The notes: a model not told the origin generated them from the sequence alone. 64,000 bases of DNA from Rhabdaerophilum sp. SD176 (GCF_030143245.1 NZ_JARJNS010000005.1:124001-188000), one strand, 5' to 3'; shown: positions 19,091 through 28,266, counted from the stretch's first letter. Numbers and translations are program-made.

Positions 19091-20533
19091 TCAGCGGCTT
19101 TCCAGGATGTCGGACAGGCGGAAACGGGCGATTTTCCCGATCTCGTCGAGCGCGGTGGCAAATTCCGTGCCTGGATCATGCCCGATCCGCTTTTCGAATG
19201 CGCCGCGGATCGACGCCTTGTTCTGGCCCTTCACCGCCATGATGAAGGGGAAGCCGAACCGCTCGAGATAGGCCGAATTCAGCGCCGTGAAGGCGGAAAG
19301 TTCTTCCGGCGTGAGCCGGTCGAGCCCGGCCGAGGCCTGTTCCTGCGTCGATTCCGGGGTGAGTTCCCCAGCAAGCGCGAGCCGCCCGGCAAGATCCGGA
19401 TGCGCGCGGATCAGGGCGTCCTGCTGCGCGCGGGTGCCAGCCTGCATGGCCCGGACCATGGCGGCGTGCAGCCCGTCCAGCGTATCGCAGCGCGGATCAA
19501 GCCCGTTGGCAAAAGCCGCCTCGGCCACCCAGGGTGAATGCTCGAAGACACCGCCGAACCGCGCGACGAAAAGCGGCCGGGAGAGCGTGGAGGGCCGCCA
19601 GCCGCCGGCGGGCGGGTGGCTCATCACCCAGTGCCGTGCGATATCGAGCCGGGTCGCCACCCAGACGCGATCATGATCCAGGATGTAATCGAGAAACCGC
19701 GCCAGGGCCGCGGCCCGGCCCGGCCGGCCGACCAGCCGGCAATGCAGGCCGATCGACATCATTTTCGGCACAATCTCGCCCTCGGCATGGAGGAGGTCGA
19801 AACTGTCCTTCAGGTAGCTGAAGAACTGGTCGCCGCTGTTGAAGCCCTGCGGCGTGGCAAAGCGCATGTCGTTTGCATCGAGCGTATAGGGCACCATCAG
19901 GAACGGCCCTTCGCCGCCCCGGCCATTCGGCCCGCTGACCCAGTAGGGCAGCTCGTCGGCATAGCTGTCGGCCGAATAGAGGAACCCGCCCTCCGCCATG
20001 GTCAGCCGGAGCGTCTGTGCGGAGGTGCGCCCCTGATACATGCCGAGCGGACGTTCGCCTGTCATCTCCCGTTGGATCCGCACCGCCTCGGCGATGTGGT
20101 GGGCCTCCTCCTCGGGCGTGAAATCGCGGTAATCGATCCATTTGAGGCCGTGGGTGGCGATTTCCCACCCGGCTTCCGCCATCGCGCGTATCGCCTCCGG
20201 ATGTCGGGCCATGGCGCTGGCCACCCCGAAGACCGTCACCGGCAGGGCTCGCTCGGTGAACATCCGGTAGAGCCGCCAGAAGCCGGATCGAGATCCATAT
20301 TCGTAGATCGATTCCATGTTCATGTGCCGCTGGCCCGGCCAGGGCTGCGCGCCGACAATCTCGGAGAGGAAGGCTTCCGATGCGGCATCGCCATGAAGGA
20401 TGCAGTTCTCGCCGCCTTCCTCGTAATTGATCACGAACTGGACGGCGACCCGCGCGCCGCCCGGCCATCGGGCATGCGGCGGGCGCCTGCCATAGCCGAT
20501 CAGGTCTCGCGGATAGGGCGCTTCGCCGGCCAT
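19091..20533 (-). CDS. puuE: Fused allantoinase (PuuE) / OHCU decarboxylase (UraD)
   Basis: Residues 1 to about 310 form a polysaccharide-deacetylase-fold allantoinase (cofactor-independent PuuE type), with [21 protein letters not shown] and [13 protein letters not shown]. Residues about 320 to 480 form 2-oxo-4-hydroxy-4-carboxy-5-ureidoimidazoline decarboxylase, with the catalytic His in RAHPDLAG and [10 protein letters not shown]. The two activities are not adjacent steps: UraD makes S-allantoin and allantoinase opens its ring. The start at 20533 follows GGAG and lies 4 bp after the uraH stop. An in-frame start 33 bp upstream would overlap uraH. Confidence 0.93.
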   Translation of the reverse strand: MAGEAPYPRDLIGYGRRPPHARWPGGARVAVQFVINYEEGGENCILHGDAASEAFLSEIVGAQPWPGQRHMNMESIYEYGSRSGFWRLYRMFTERALPVTVFGVASAMARHPEAIRAMAEAGWEIATHGLKWIDYRDFTPEEEAHHIAEAVRIQREMTGERPLGMYQGRTSAQTLRLTMAEGGFLYSADSYADELPYWVSGPNGRGGEGPFLMVPYTLDANDMRFATPQGFNSGDQFFSYLKDSFDLLHAEGEIVPKMMSIGLHCRLVGRPGRAAALARFLDYILDHDRVWVATRLDIARHWVMSHPPAGGWRPSTLSRPLFVARFGGVFEHSPWVAEAAFANGLDPRCDTLDGLHAAMVRAMQAGTRAQQDALIRAHPDLAGRLALAGELTPESTQEQASAGLDRLTPEELSAFTALNSAYLERFGFPFIMAVKGQNKASIRGAFEKRIGHDPGTEFATALDEIGKIARFRLSDILESR

Positions 20534-20537
20534 GATC

Positions 20538-20894
20538 TCAGCTCCCGCGATAGGTGGAATAGGCATAGGGCGAGCAGAGCAGCGGCACGTGATAATGCCC
20601 GTCCGGCTCCGCCATGCCGAAATGCAGCGGCACGATGTCGAGGAAAGGCGGATCGGGCAGGGTTACGCCCCGCCCACGGAAGTAGGCGGCAACATGGAAG
20701 CGGAGCTGGAATGACCCCGTCCGGAAGGCGCCGCCGGCAAGAACAGGCGCGTCCGTGCGGCCATCGGCATTCGTGACGAGATCGGCGATTTTTTCCCAGC
20801 CGCCGCCGGGCCGCGCCTCCAGAACCTCGATGCGCATTCCCGCCGCCGGGCAACCATGCGCTGTATCAAGGACATGCGTCGAAAGGCGCCCCAT
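20538..20894 (-). CDS. uraH: 5-hydroxyisourate hydrolase
   Basis: UraH is a transthyretin-like enzyme that hydrolyses 5-hydroxyisourate to OHCU, the substrate of the UraD domain encoded next. The 118 residues begin with the family N-terminal motif [17 protein letters not shown] and end with the diagnostic C-terminal YRGS. It is the first gene of the minus-strand run. No uricase (puuD, uaZ or hpxO type) is present in the window, so the preceding step must be encoded elsewhere. Confidence 0.95.
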   Translation of the reverse strand: MGRLSTHVLDTAHGCPAAGMRIEVLEARPGGGWEKIADLVTNADGRTDAPVLAGGAFRTGSFQLRFHVAAYFRGRGVTLPDPPFLDIVPLHFGMAEPDGHYHVPLLCSPYAYSTYRGS

Positions 20895-20989
20895 CGTGAA
20901 TCACTCCTGATGAACCGGCCAGAGGGTAAAGAGCGCCATCAGGCATCGCAAGCGAGGGCATCGATGATCCGCTATGCGAACTTCGTGCG

Positions 20990-21033
20990 GCAGGCAGAGC
21001 CTGCACCGGTTTTCCGGATTTACAAATCCGGAA
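20990..21033. promoter_or_regulatory. Double inverted repeat upstream of pcaC
   Basis: GCAGGC-AGA-GCCTGC (20990-21004) is followed by TTCCGGATTT-AC-AAATCCGGAA (21012-21033), a perfect 10-bp inverted repeat. The pair sits 37 bp before the pcaC start in the uraH/pcaC divergent gap. It may be an operator for a pca regulator or a REP-like mobile palindrome. No T-run follows the second stem. I saw no second copy in this window. Confidence 0.5.
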
Positions 21034-21069
21034 CGGGCCGATCATGATCCCGTCGATCGGAGACGTGCC

Positions 21070-21456
21070 ATGAGCCGAAAAGAAACCGGGACGAAAACCC
21101 GCCGGGGCGTGCTGGGTGATGCCCATGTCGACCGGGCGAATGCCAATACGACCCCGTTTGACGCCCCGTTCCAGGATTTCATCACCGAAGGCGCCTGGGG
21201 TACCGTCTGGGCCGGCGATCATCTGACGCGCCGCGAGCGCTCGATGATCACCATCGCCCTGCTGGCTGCCCTCGGCCATCACGATGAGGTGGCGATGCAT
21301 GTGCGGGCCACGGCGAATACCGGCGCGACGATGGAGGATATCCGCGAGGCGCTGATGCATGTCGCGGTTTATGCCGGTGTGCCCGCCGCCAACACGGCCT
21401 TCAAGATCGCCAAGCAGACCTATGCCGCCATGGCGGCGGAAGCCAGGCCGGCCTGA
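21070..21456 (+). CDS. pcaC: 4-carboxymuconolactone decarboxylase
   Basis: PcaC converts gamma-carboxymuconolactone to beta-ketoadipate enol-lactone. The 128-residue protein has the AhpD-like CMD fold, with FITEGAWGTVWAGDHLTRRERS and the conserved HHDEVAMHVRATANTGAT helix containing the active-site His/Glu. The ATG at 21070 follows GGAGACG. It is the first gene of the plus-strand pcaCHGB run and stands 34 bp before pcaH. Confidence 0.93.
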   Translation: MSRKETGTKTRRGVLGDAHVDRANANTTPFDAPFQDFITEGAWGTVWAGDHLTRRERSMITIALLAALGHHDEVAMHVRATANTGATMEDIREALMHVAVYAGVPAANTAFKIAKQTYAAMAAEARPA

Positions 21457-21489
21457 GACCGGCCGGAGAGACACGACAGGAAACGCGAC

Positions 21490-22218
21490 ATGACGGATTA
21501 CATGCGCCGTGACAGGAGCTGGCACCCGCCGGCCTACACGCCCGGGTACAAGACCTCGGTGCTCCGCTCGCCGAAATGCGCCCTGCTCTCGCTGGACCAG
21601 GGGCCCGCCGAAAAATCCGGCCCGGTCTTCAAGGCCGATATGCTGCACGAGCTCGACAATGACCTGATCCGCAACTACGCCGCCGCCACCGGTTCGCCGG
21701 GCGAGGCGATCGGTGAGCGGATCATCGTGCATGGCCGCGTGATGGACGAGACAGGCCGGCCGGTGCCGCGCACCTTGCTCGAGGTCTGGCAGGCCAATGC
21801 CGGCGGCCGCTACCGCCACCGGAATGACCGCTATCTCGCCCCGCTCGATCCGAATTTCGGCGGCTGCGGCCGCTGCATGAGCGATGACGAGGGCCGCTAT
21901 TTCTTCCGCACCATCAAGCCTGGTCCCTATCCCTGGCCGAATCACGGCTCGGACTGGCGCCCGGCCCATATCCATGTCTCGATTTTCGGCGAGGCCTTCG
22001 CGCAGAGGCTGATCACCCAGCTCTATTTCGAGGGTGATCCGCTGATTCCGCTTTGTCCCATTGTCCGGACAATCCGCGATGACCGTGCCATCGAGCAACT
22101 GGTCGCAAAGCTCGACATGGGCGAGATGCGCTCCTTCGACTGCCTCGTCTACCGTTTCGACATCGTCCTGCGCGGGCGCCAGCAGACCTTCTTCGAGAAC
22201 CGTCCGGAGGGCATGTGA
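21490..22218 (+). CDS. pcaH: Protocatechuate 3,4-dioxygenase, beta subunit
   Basis: PcaH carries the non-haem Fe(III) of the intradiol dioxygenase that opens protocatechuate to 3-carboxy-cis,cis-muconate. The 242-residue sequence shows the iron-ligand regions: Tyr in [18 protein letters not shown] and [12 protein letters not shown], then [12 protein letters not shown] with the two histidines. [14 protein letters not shown] is also typical of the beta subunit. The stop overlaps the pcaG start (TGATG), consistent with equimolar synthesis of the subunits. Confidence 0.96.
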   Translation: MTDYMRRDRSWHPPAYTPGYKTSVLRSPKCALLSLDQGPAEKSGPVFKADMLHELDNDLIRNYAAATGSPGEAIGERIIVHGRVMDETGRPVPRTLLEVWQANAGGRYRHRNDRYLAPLDPNFGGCGRCMSDDEGRYFFRTIKPGPYPWPNHGSDWRPAHIHVSIFGEAFAQRLITQLYFEGDPLIPLCPIVRTIRDDRAIEQLVAKLDMGEMRSFDCLVYRFDIVLRGRQQTFFENRPEGM

Positions 22219-22784
22219 TGCCGGTCAACTATCTCAAGGAAACCCCGTCCCAGACCGCCGGCCCCTATGTCCATATCGGCCTGCTGCCGGCTCAGGCCGG
22301 GCTGGCCATGCGGCATAATGAGGCGCTGAATGTCATCGCCGCCGAGGGTGAGCGGATCGTCATCGACGGCATTGTCCATGACGGGCTCGGCAATCCGGTC
22401 AAGGATGCCTTGATCGAATTGTGGCAGCCGAATGCCCGTGGCGAGCTTGGAGCCAAGGGGCTCTGGGGCCGCGCCGGCGCCGATCACGAGACCGGCCTCT
22501 ACCGGTTCGAGACCATCCGCCCGCCGGCCCTGCCCTGGCGCAACGGCCAGAACCAGGCGCCGCATTGCAGCCTGCTGATCTTCGCCCGCGGGATCAATAT
22601 CCACCTCCATACCCGCATGTATTTCCCAGAGGATGCGGCGCTCCACGCCAGCGATCCGGCGCTCCAGCGCGTCGATTCGGCCGCCCGCCGCGCCACTTTG
22701 GTGGCTGCGAATCAAGGGCCCGGCCACTATCGCTTTGACATCCGCCTTCAGGGAGAGAATGAAACCGTCTTCTTCGACATGTAG
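22218..22784 (+). CDS. pcaG: Protocatechuate 3,4-dioxygenase, alpha subunit
   Basis: PcaG is the partner subunit that shapes the active site but does not bind iron. The 188-residue sequence begins with the alpha-type N-terminus (ETPSQTAGPYVHIGLLP) and contains LIELWQPNARG and ARGINIHLHTRMYFPED, which replaces the metal-binding HIH of the beta chain. The ATG at 22218 has GGAGG seven bases upstream. A GTG three bases earlier is also possible. Confidence 0.95.
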   Translation: MPVNYLKETPSQTAGPYVHIGLLPAQAGLAMRHNEALNVIAAEGERIVIDGIVHDGLGNPVKDALIELWQPNARGELGAKGLWGRAGADHETGLYRFETIRPPALPWRNGQNQAPHCSLLIFARGINIHLHTRMYFPEDAALHASDPALQRVDSAARRATLVAANQGPGHYRFDIRLQGENETVFFDM

Positions 22785-22822
22785 CCGGTTCGATCGAGCA
22801 GACCGGCGGAGGACGGATCCGG

Positions 22823-24145
22823 ATGGCCATCCACACCCTTGAATCGGCTTTGTATGGCGATCTCTTCGACGATCCCGAGCTGCAGCCACTGCTGAGCGAT
22901 GCCGCCGAGATCGGCGCGATGATCACGGCCGAAAAGGCGCTCGCCCGCGTGCAGGGCAAGGCGGGGATGATTCCCGCCGAAGCGGCTCTCGCGCTGGAGA
23001 CCGCGCTCGACCGGGTGATGATCGATCCGGGCGATCTCCGCGCCGCCACTGCGCGCGATGGTGTGGTGGCGCCCGGCCTTGTTGCGGCGCTGCGCAAGCA
23101 GATCGACCCGGATCTCGCGCCCTGGCTCCACTGGGGCGCGACCTCGCAGGACATTGCCGATCTTGCCCTGGTGCTGCGGCTGCGCGCTGTGATCGACCTC
23201 TTCGATTCGCGCCTTGAGGCTCTTGTCGCAGCGTTGGCCGAACTGGCCCGCGCCCATCGCGATACGCCCTGCCTCGCCCGGACGCGCACCCAGATCGCGG
23301 CGCCGACCCTGTTCGGCCTCCGTGTGGCGAACTGGCTGCAGCCGCTCCAGCGCCACCGCCAGCGCCTGCACGAGATCCGGCCCCGGTTGCAGGTGGTCCA
23401 GCTCGGCGGTGCCGCGGGTAATCTCTCCGCTTTCGGGCCGCGCGGGCTGGAGATCATGGATGCCCTTGCCGATGATCTCGGCCTCGGCCGGGCGGAGCCC
23501 TGGCATGGCGGCCGCGACCGGCTCGTAGAATTCGGCCTGCTGCTGGTGCTGATCGCCACCTCGATCGGCCGGATCGGCGCCGATCTCGTCAGCCTCGCGC
23601 AATCGGAAACCGGCGAGCTCGGGTTTGAAGGCGCAGGCGGCTCCTCCACCCTGCCGCAGAAGCAGAATCCGGTGATCGCCGAAGTGCTTGTGGCGTTGGG
23701 CCGGTCAGCGGCGGGGCAAGGGTCGGGCCTGCCCCAGGCGGCCCTTCACGCCACCGAGCGCGATGGCGCTGCCTGGACGCTTGAATGGCTGACCCTGCCA
23801 CCCCTGATGGCGACGACCGGTGCTGCCCTTCGCCTCGCGCGGGAGGCCGTGTCACGGCTTCGCGTCGATACCGGTCGCATGGTGGCCAATCTGGCGGCCA
23901 CGCGCGAACTTGTGATGGCGGAAGCCGCGACCTTCGCGCTGGCGGCAGCCTCCGACAGGAACCAGGCGGCTGCAATCGTGCGGGAGGGGATCCAGGCGAT
24001 GGCCCAGGACACCCGCCCGTTGCTGGCGGTCCTGGAAGAACGCTCGCCGGTCGCTGTCGACTGGGAGGCCCTGCGGGATCCGTTGAACCAGCTCGAGCCG
24101 GCGAGGATGCTGATCGACAGGATCCTCGCCGGCCTTGATACCTGA
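22823..24145 (+). CDS. pcaB: 3-carboxy-cis,cis-muconate cycloisomerase
   Basis: PcaB lactonises 3-carboxy-cis,cis-muconate to gamma-carboxymuconolactone, the PcaC substrate. The 440-residue protein belongs to the fumarase/aspartase superfamily and carries the signature GSSTLPQKQNP near residue 275 with its flexible catalytic serine loop. It also has HWGATSQDIADLALVLRLR around residue 100. It follows pcaG by 38 bp. Its stop is 3 bp from that of the convergent dioxygenase gene. pcaD is not next to it. Confidence 0.93.
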   Translation: MAIHTLESALYGDLFDDPELQPLLSDAAEIGAMITAEKALARVQGKAGMIPAEAALALETALDRVMIDPGDLRAATARDGVVAPGLVAALRKQIDPDLAPWLHWGATSQDIADLALVLRLRAVIDLFDSRLEALVAALAELARAHRDTPCLARTRTQIAAPTLFGLRVANWLQPLQRHRQRLHEIRPRLQVVQLGGAAGNLSAFGPRGLEIMDALADDLGLGRAEPWHGGRDRLVEFGLLLVLIATSIGRIGADLVSLAQSETGELGFEGAGGSSTLPQKQNPVIAEVLVALGRSAAGQGSGLPQAALHATERDGAAWTLEWLTLPPLMATTGAALRLAREAVSRLRVDTGRMVANLAATRELVMAEAATFALAAASDRNQAAAIVREGIQAMAQDTRPLLAVLEERSPVAVDWEALRDPLNQLEPARMLIDRILAGLDT

Positions 24146-24148
24146 ACC

Positions 24149-25096
24149 TCAGGCGCTGATCGGCTTGAGGTTGCGCTCGATTTCCGCGCGCCTTTTCTCG
24201 AGGAAGGGCGGCAGCGAGAGCGATTCACCCATGCTCTCCTTCGGCTCATCCGTGGCGAAGCCCGGCCCGTCCGTCGCGATCTCGATCAGGATGCCGTTGG
24301 GCTCCCGCACATAGAGCGAGCGGAAATAGAACCGGTCCACCGGCCCGGACGAAGGCAGGCCGAGCTGCTTGTAGCGATCGACCCAATAGGCATATTCCTG
24401 CTCGTCGCGCGCCCGGAAGGCCACGTGATGCACGCCGCCGGCGCCCTGCCGGGCGGTCGGCGCGCCCGGTTCGATCGCGACATGGAATTCCGCACCCGGC
24501 CCGCCTTCGCCCATCGCGAAGACCACGACCTCGACCCCGTCCGGCCGCGTGTAGCTGCGCTCACGCCGCATCTCGTAGAGCAGCGTCAGGAAGCGCTCGG
24601 TCGGCGTGATATCCGGCACGCTGATCTCGATCGGACCGAGACCGCGGATCTGGTGCTCGGCCGGGACCGGGCTCCTCGACCACGGGAAAGCCTCGCCGGC
24701 CCCGCCATCCGCCACGAGACGGAAGCGTTGGCCCTCGTGATCCTCGAAATCGAGCGAGGCGCGCCCGTCCAGCATATGGACCGCGCCATGCCGGATCTGG
24801 TGCGCCTCGAACCGGGCCTGCCAATAGGCGAGGCTCGCCTCTCCCGAAACACGGAAACCGGTCCGCGTGATCGAATGCGTGCCACGCCGTTCGGGCGGGA
24901 CCGGCCATTCGAAGAAGGTCAGGTCGGTGCCTGGCGTCGCCTCGCCATCGGCATAGAACAGGTGATAGGCCGAGACATCGTCCTGGTTGACGGTCTTCTT
25001 CACCAGCCGCAGCCCGAGGATCTCGGTATAGAAGCGGTAATTGGCCCGGGCATCGGCCGTGATGGCTGTGAGGTGATGGATGCCATGCAGTTGCAT
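24149..25096 (-). CDS. VOC-family ring-cleaving dioxygenase (MhqO/LinE-like)
   Basis: The 315-residue protein contains two vicinal-oxygen-chelate modules (about 1-140 and 150-285). The metal-binding residues are recognisable as His in LHGIHHLTAIT, His in GVHHVAFRAR and Glu in GILIEIATD. Relatives such as MhqO and LinE cleave hydroquinone-type rings. The substrate here is inferred as a hydroquinone or related aromatic. The start at 25096 follows AGGAG on the minus strand; nine further residues upstream are possible. Two palindromes upstream suggest regulation by a MarR- or TetR-type repressor, and no such gene is adjacent. Confidence 0.82.
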   Translation of the reverse strand: MQLHGIHHLTAITADARANYRFYTEILGLRLVKKTVNQDDVSAYHLFYADGEATPGTDLTFFEWPVPPERRGTHSITRTGFRVSGEASLAYWQARFEAHQIRHGAVHMLDGRASLDFEDHEGQRFRLVADGGAGEAFPWSRSPVPAEHQIRGLGPIEISVPDITPTERFLTLLYEMRRERSYTRPDGVEVVVFAMGEGGPGAEFHVAIEPGAPTARQGAGGVHHVAFRARDEQEYAYWVDRYKQLGLPSSGPVDRFYFRSLYVREPNGILIEIATDGPGFATDEPKESMGESLSLPPFLEKRRAEIERNLKPISA

Positions 25097-25127
25097 CGGG
25101 AACTCCTGGGTGTGACCCCGCATTCAT

Positions 25128-25139
25128 TGCGTTAACGCA
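25128..25139. promoter_or_regulatory. Palindrome TGCGTTAACGCA upstream of the ring-cleaving dioxygenase
   Basis: A perfect 12-bp palindrome lies about 30 bp upstream of the minus-strand dioxygenase start. It abuts TATATA (25141-25146 region), which could serve as a -10 box for that gene. It may be a repressor operator. Confidence 0.4.
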
Positions 25140-25166
25140 TATATAGTCCGATCGCTTGGATAAGCC

Positions 25167-25182
25167 ATTGCATCAATGCAAT
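25167..25182. promoter_or_regulatory. Palindrome ATTGCAT-CA-ATGCAAT between dioxygenase and rnd
   Basis: This is a perfect 7-2-7 inverted repeat 28 bp beyond the first palindrome. It is in the region where a -35 element or upstream operator of the minus-strand dioxygenase gene would be. Two different palindromes in one divergent gap are consistent with two sites or two regulators. Confidence 0.4.
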
Positions 25183-25284
25183 TTCACTTTGGGGATCGGG
25201 TCAGAGGCCCTGCAATTTGGCAAGGAAGGGATTTTCAACTAAGGACAGTTATCTCCCTTCCTGCATCCCCCTGGAATATCAAAG

Positions 25285-25899
25285 ATGACCATTCGCGTGC
25301 ATCGCGGCGACCTTGCCAAGCCTATCCCCTCCGGCGCCGTCGTGGCGATCGATACCGAGACCCTCGGTCTCGTGCCCCATCGTGACCGGCTCTGCGTTGT
25401 CCAGCTATCGACCGGTGACGGCACCGCCGACGTGATCCAGATCGCGCCGGGGCAGAAATCCGCGCCTAACCTCGTCGCGATGCTGTCGGACCCGCGGACG
25501 CTAAAACTGTTCCATTTCGCGCGCTTCGATCTGGCGGTGCTCCGCCTGACCTTCGGCGTGATGCCCTCGCCGGTCTATTGCACCAAGATTGCCTCGCGCC
25601 TGACGCGCACCTATACCGACCGGCATGGCCTGAAGGACATCACCCGCGAATTGCTCGGCGTCGAATTGTCCAAGCAGCAGCAATCGTCCGACTGGGCCGC
25701 CGAGACGCTGACCGATGCCCAGCTGGCCTATGCCGCTTCGGATGTGCTTTATCTCCATGGTCTCAAAGCGAAATTCGACATGATGCTCGCGCGCGAGAAC
25801 CGCACGGCTTTGGCGCAATCCTGCTTCGATTTTCTCCCGACCCGGTCCCAGCTGGATCTGGATGGCTGGCCGGAAACGGATATTTTCGCGCATAGCTGA
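25285..25899 (+). CDS. rnd: Ribonuclease D-type 3'-5' exonuclease
   Basis: This is a DEDDy exonuclease of 204 residues. The motifs are AIDTETLG (Exo I, about 22-29), FHFARFDLAVL (Exo II, about 76-86) and YAASDVLYL (Exo III, about 152-160). It lacks the HRDC domains of enterobacterial RNase D. The short form is usual in alphaproteobacteria at this position before lptC. Its likely role is 3' trimming of stable RNAs. Confidence 0.88.
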   Translation: MTIRVHRGDLAKPIPSGAVVAIDTETLGLVPHRDRLCVVQLSTGDGTADVIQIAPGQKSAPNLVAMLSDPRTLKLFHFARFDLAVLRLTFGVMPSPVYCTKIASRLTRTYTDRHGLKDITRELLGVELSKQQQSSDWAAETLTDAQLAYAASDVLYLHGLKAKFDMMLARENRTALAQSCFDFLPTRSQLDLDGWPETDIFAHS

Positions 25900-25977
25900 G
25901 GCCGATCGACAAGAAATTGGCGTGTTTGTTCCCCATATCCTCAGACCACGGCACCATGTGAAGGACGGAAGCAGGTC

Positions 25978-26733
25978 ATGGCCATCACAGGCGGCATGAC
26001 GACGGGACGGGAGCAGGGCCGGTTCGGGCGCGGGCTCGCGCCGGCTGTCGATGCTGATCTGCCGCCACATCTGCAGGATCACCCCGCCTTCCGCGCCGCA
26101 GCCCGCCATTCCCGGCATGTCCGGTTCTGGCGCCGGATGATCCCCGTTTTGGCCTTCGTGACGATCGCTTTCCTGGTGGTCCGGACGGTGGCCGGCATTC
26201 TGGCCGTCCCCGATGTGTCGACCGACACGGTTGGCATCCAGGGCCGCAAGATCGTGATGGAAAAGCCGCGCCTCTCCGGCTTCAAGCGCGATGGCAGTTC
26301 CTATGAGCTCAATGCCACCACCGCCACGCAGGATATCAAGACCCCGAACATGGTCGAGCTCGACGGCCTCAAGGCCCGGATGCAGACCGGCAAGGAGGGC
26401 TGGGCTGATCTCGCCGGCGCGCGCGGGACCTATGACAGCAAGGGCGAGAAGCTCGATGTCGATGGCGGCGTCTCGGTCCGCACCGAGACGGGCATGGATG
26501 CGCGCCTCAAGGATGCGCAGATCGATTTCCGCTCGGGGCTGATCGTCACCGACAAGCCGGTCGAGGTGAAAACCAATCAGGGTGATGTCGCGGCCGACCG
26601 CATGCAGGTGCACGAGAACGGGCGCAAGCTTGTCTTCGAGGGCCGCGTCCGCAGCATCTTCGTCAATCCCGGTTCCTCGTCCGGGCCGGACAAGCAGGAG
26701 ACCGGCGCCCCCGCGCCCGGCAAGGACCCATGA
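25978..26733 (+). CDS. lptC: LPS export protein LptC
   Basis: LptC is the bitopic inner-membrane part of the Lpt bridge that accepts LPS from LptB2FG. The 251-residue protein has one membrane helix (about residues 57-75, VLAFVTIAFLVVRTVAGI) and a periplasmic beta-jelly-roll domain. It has a Pro/Gly-rich C-terminal tail. The sequence is divergent, and identification rests largely on architecture and on lptA and lptB downstream. Its stop overlaps the lptA start in an ATGA. Confidence 0.88.
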   Translation: MAITGGMTTGREQGRFGRGLAPAVDADLPPHLQDHPAFRAAARHSRHVRFWRRMIPVLAFVTIAFLVVRTVAGILAVPDVSTDTVGIQGRKIVMEKPRLSGFKRDGSSYELNATTATQDIKTPNMVELDGLKARMQTGKEGWADLAGARGTYDSKGEKLDVDGGVSVRTETGMDARLKDAQIDFRSGLIVTDKPVEVKTNQGDVAADRMQVHENGRKLVFEGRVRSIFVNPGSSSGPDKQETGAPAPGKDP

Positions 26734-27338
26734 TGACCGACATGTTTCGCAAGGCGGCCCTCGGCGCAGCCGTGATCTTCATCGCTGCCGCCAACCCTGC
26801 CCTCGCGCAGAAGGCGAAGAGCGGCACCGGCGCACCCTTTGCCGGGTTCGGCTCAAGCTCGAAGGAGCCGATCAAGATCGATTCCAATCGCCTTGAAGTC
26901 TTCGACAAGGAGAACCGCGCGGTCTATTCCGGCGATGTCGTGGTCGTGCAGGGGCAGACCACAGTCCGCTCGTCGCAGATGATTGTCCATTACATCACCA
27001 ACAAAAGTGCGGGCGGCAACAGCCAGTCGGCGCCGGCGGGCCAGAATTCGATCCGCAAGATCGATTTCGAAGGCCCGGTCAGCGTCAGTTCGGGCACGCA
27101 GGCCGCCACCGGCAAGTTCATGACCTATGACGCCCAGGCCGAAACCGTGACCCTGACCGGCAATGTCATCATTTCCGACTGCGACAATGTCCAGCGCGGC
27201 GAGCGCGCGGTCTATGACGTCAAGTCCGGGCGGGCAACGGTCGATGCCGGGGCAAAGGGACGCGTTCAGGGCGTCTTCACGCCCGGCAGCGACGACAAGA
27301 AGAAGGCCGCTGGCGAATGCGGCCCGCGGACGAACTGA
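26730..27338 (+). CDS. lptA: LPS transport periplasmic protein LptA
   Basis: LptA forms the periplasmic jelly-roll filament carrying LPS. The 202 residues begin with a signal peptide (AALGAAVIFIAAANPALA, cleavage before QKAKSG). The OstA/LptA domain follows, with IDSNRLEVFDKENRAVYSGDV and VTLTGNVIISDCDNVQRGERAVYD. Two consecutive ATGs (26730, 26733) are possible starts. It is coupled to lptC, and lptB follows after about 76 bp. Confidence 0.92.
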   Translation: MMTDMFRKAALGAAVIFIAAANPALAQKAKSGTGAPFAGFGSSSKEPIKIDSNRLEVFDKENRAVYSGDVVVVQGQTTVRSSQMIVHYITNKSAGGNSQSAPAGQNSIRKIDFEGPVSVSSGTQAATGKFMTYDAQAETVTLTGNVIISDCDNVQRGERAVYDVKSGRATVDAGAKGRVQGVFTPGSDDKKKAAGECGPRTN

Positions 27339-27414
27339 GACAGGGGCATTGCCACGGCCCCTCGAAGACCGGCATAAGCAGGCATTCGGGCGGCAGGGGC
27401 AACAGGGGCAGGGC

Positions 27415-28266
27415 GTGCTGGACAGGTGGCTGAAGCGAAAGCGGGGCTCGGCTGAGGACGCGGCGCCCGCCATTCCGGCGGCCCCGACTATCCGTGGCGC
27501 GCGGCTGCCTCGGAGGGTCGACGAAACCGGCCGCGACCCCGGCGAGGCCATGCTCGCGGCCTATTCGCTCGGGAAGAGCTATGGCAAGCGGCAGGTCGTC
27601 CGGGATGTCAGCCTCAATGTCCGCCGGGGCGAGGCGGTGGGCCTTCTGGGCCCCAACGGCGCCGGCAAGACCACCGTCTTCTACATGATCACCGGCCTTG
27701 TCCCGGCCGATCAGGGGCAGATCCAGCTGGATGGGTTCGACATCACCCGCCTGCCGATGTATCGCCGCGCGCGGCTCGGTATCGGCTATCTGCCGCAGGA
27801 AGCCTCGATCTTCCGGGGCCTGACCGTCGAGGACAATATCCGCGCCGTGCTCGAAATGGTTGAGCCCAACCGCCGTAGGCGCGAGGAGCAGCTTGATGCG
27901 CTGCTGGACGAATTCTCGATCACCCGCTTGCGGAAATCGCCCTCCATCGCACTGTCGGGCGGCGAGAGGCGGCGCTGCGAGATTGCCCGCGCGCTGGCCG
28001 GCCGGCCGAATTTCATGCTGCTGGACGAGCCCTTTGCCGGCATTGACCCCATCGCCGTCGGCGATATCCAGGACCTCGTGCTCCACCTCAAGGCGCGGGG
28101 CATCGGCGTGCTCATCACGGACCACAATGTCCGCGAGACGCTGAGCCTGATCGACCGCGCCTACATCATCCATTCCGGCCAGGTGCTGATGGAAGGCACG
28201 CCGGACGAGATCATTGCCTCTCCCGAAGTCCGCCGCCTCTATCTCGGCGAGGATTTCCGCCTCTAG
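27415..28266 (+). CDS. lptB: LPS export ABC transporter ATP-binding protein LptB
   Basis: LptB is the ATPase of the LptB2FGC extractor. It carries the Walker A motif GPNGAGKTT, the signature LSGGERRRCEIARAL, the Walker B motif FMLLDEP and the switch histidine in LITDHNVRE. I propose GTG 27415 behind AGGGGCAGGG, which gives 283 residues with a basic extension of about 45 residues before the ABC domain. Extended N-termini are common in rhizobial LptB. An internal ATG at 27550 would give the minimal ABC protein, so the start is uncertain while the function is not. Confidence 0.92.
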   Translation: MLDRWLKRKRGSAEDAAPAIPAAPTIRGARLPRRVDETGRDPGEAMLAAYSLGKSYGKRQVVRDVSLNVRRGEAVGLLGPNGAGKTTVFYMITGLVPADQGQIQLDGFDITRLPMYRRARLGIGYLPQEASIFRGLTVEDNIRAVLEMVEPNRRRREEQLDALLDEFSITRLRKSPSIALSGGERRRCEIARALAGRPNFMLLDEPFAGIDPIAVGDIQDLVLHLKARGIGVLITDHNVRETLSLIDRAYIIHSGQVLMEGTPDEIIASPEVRRLYLGEDFRL

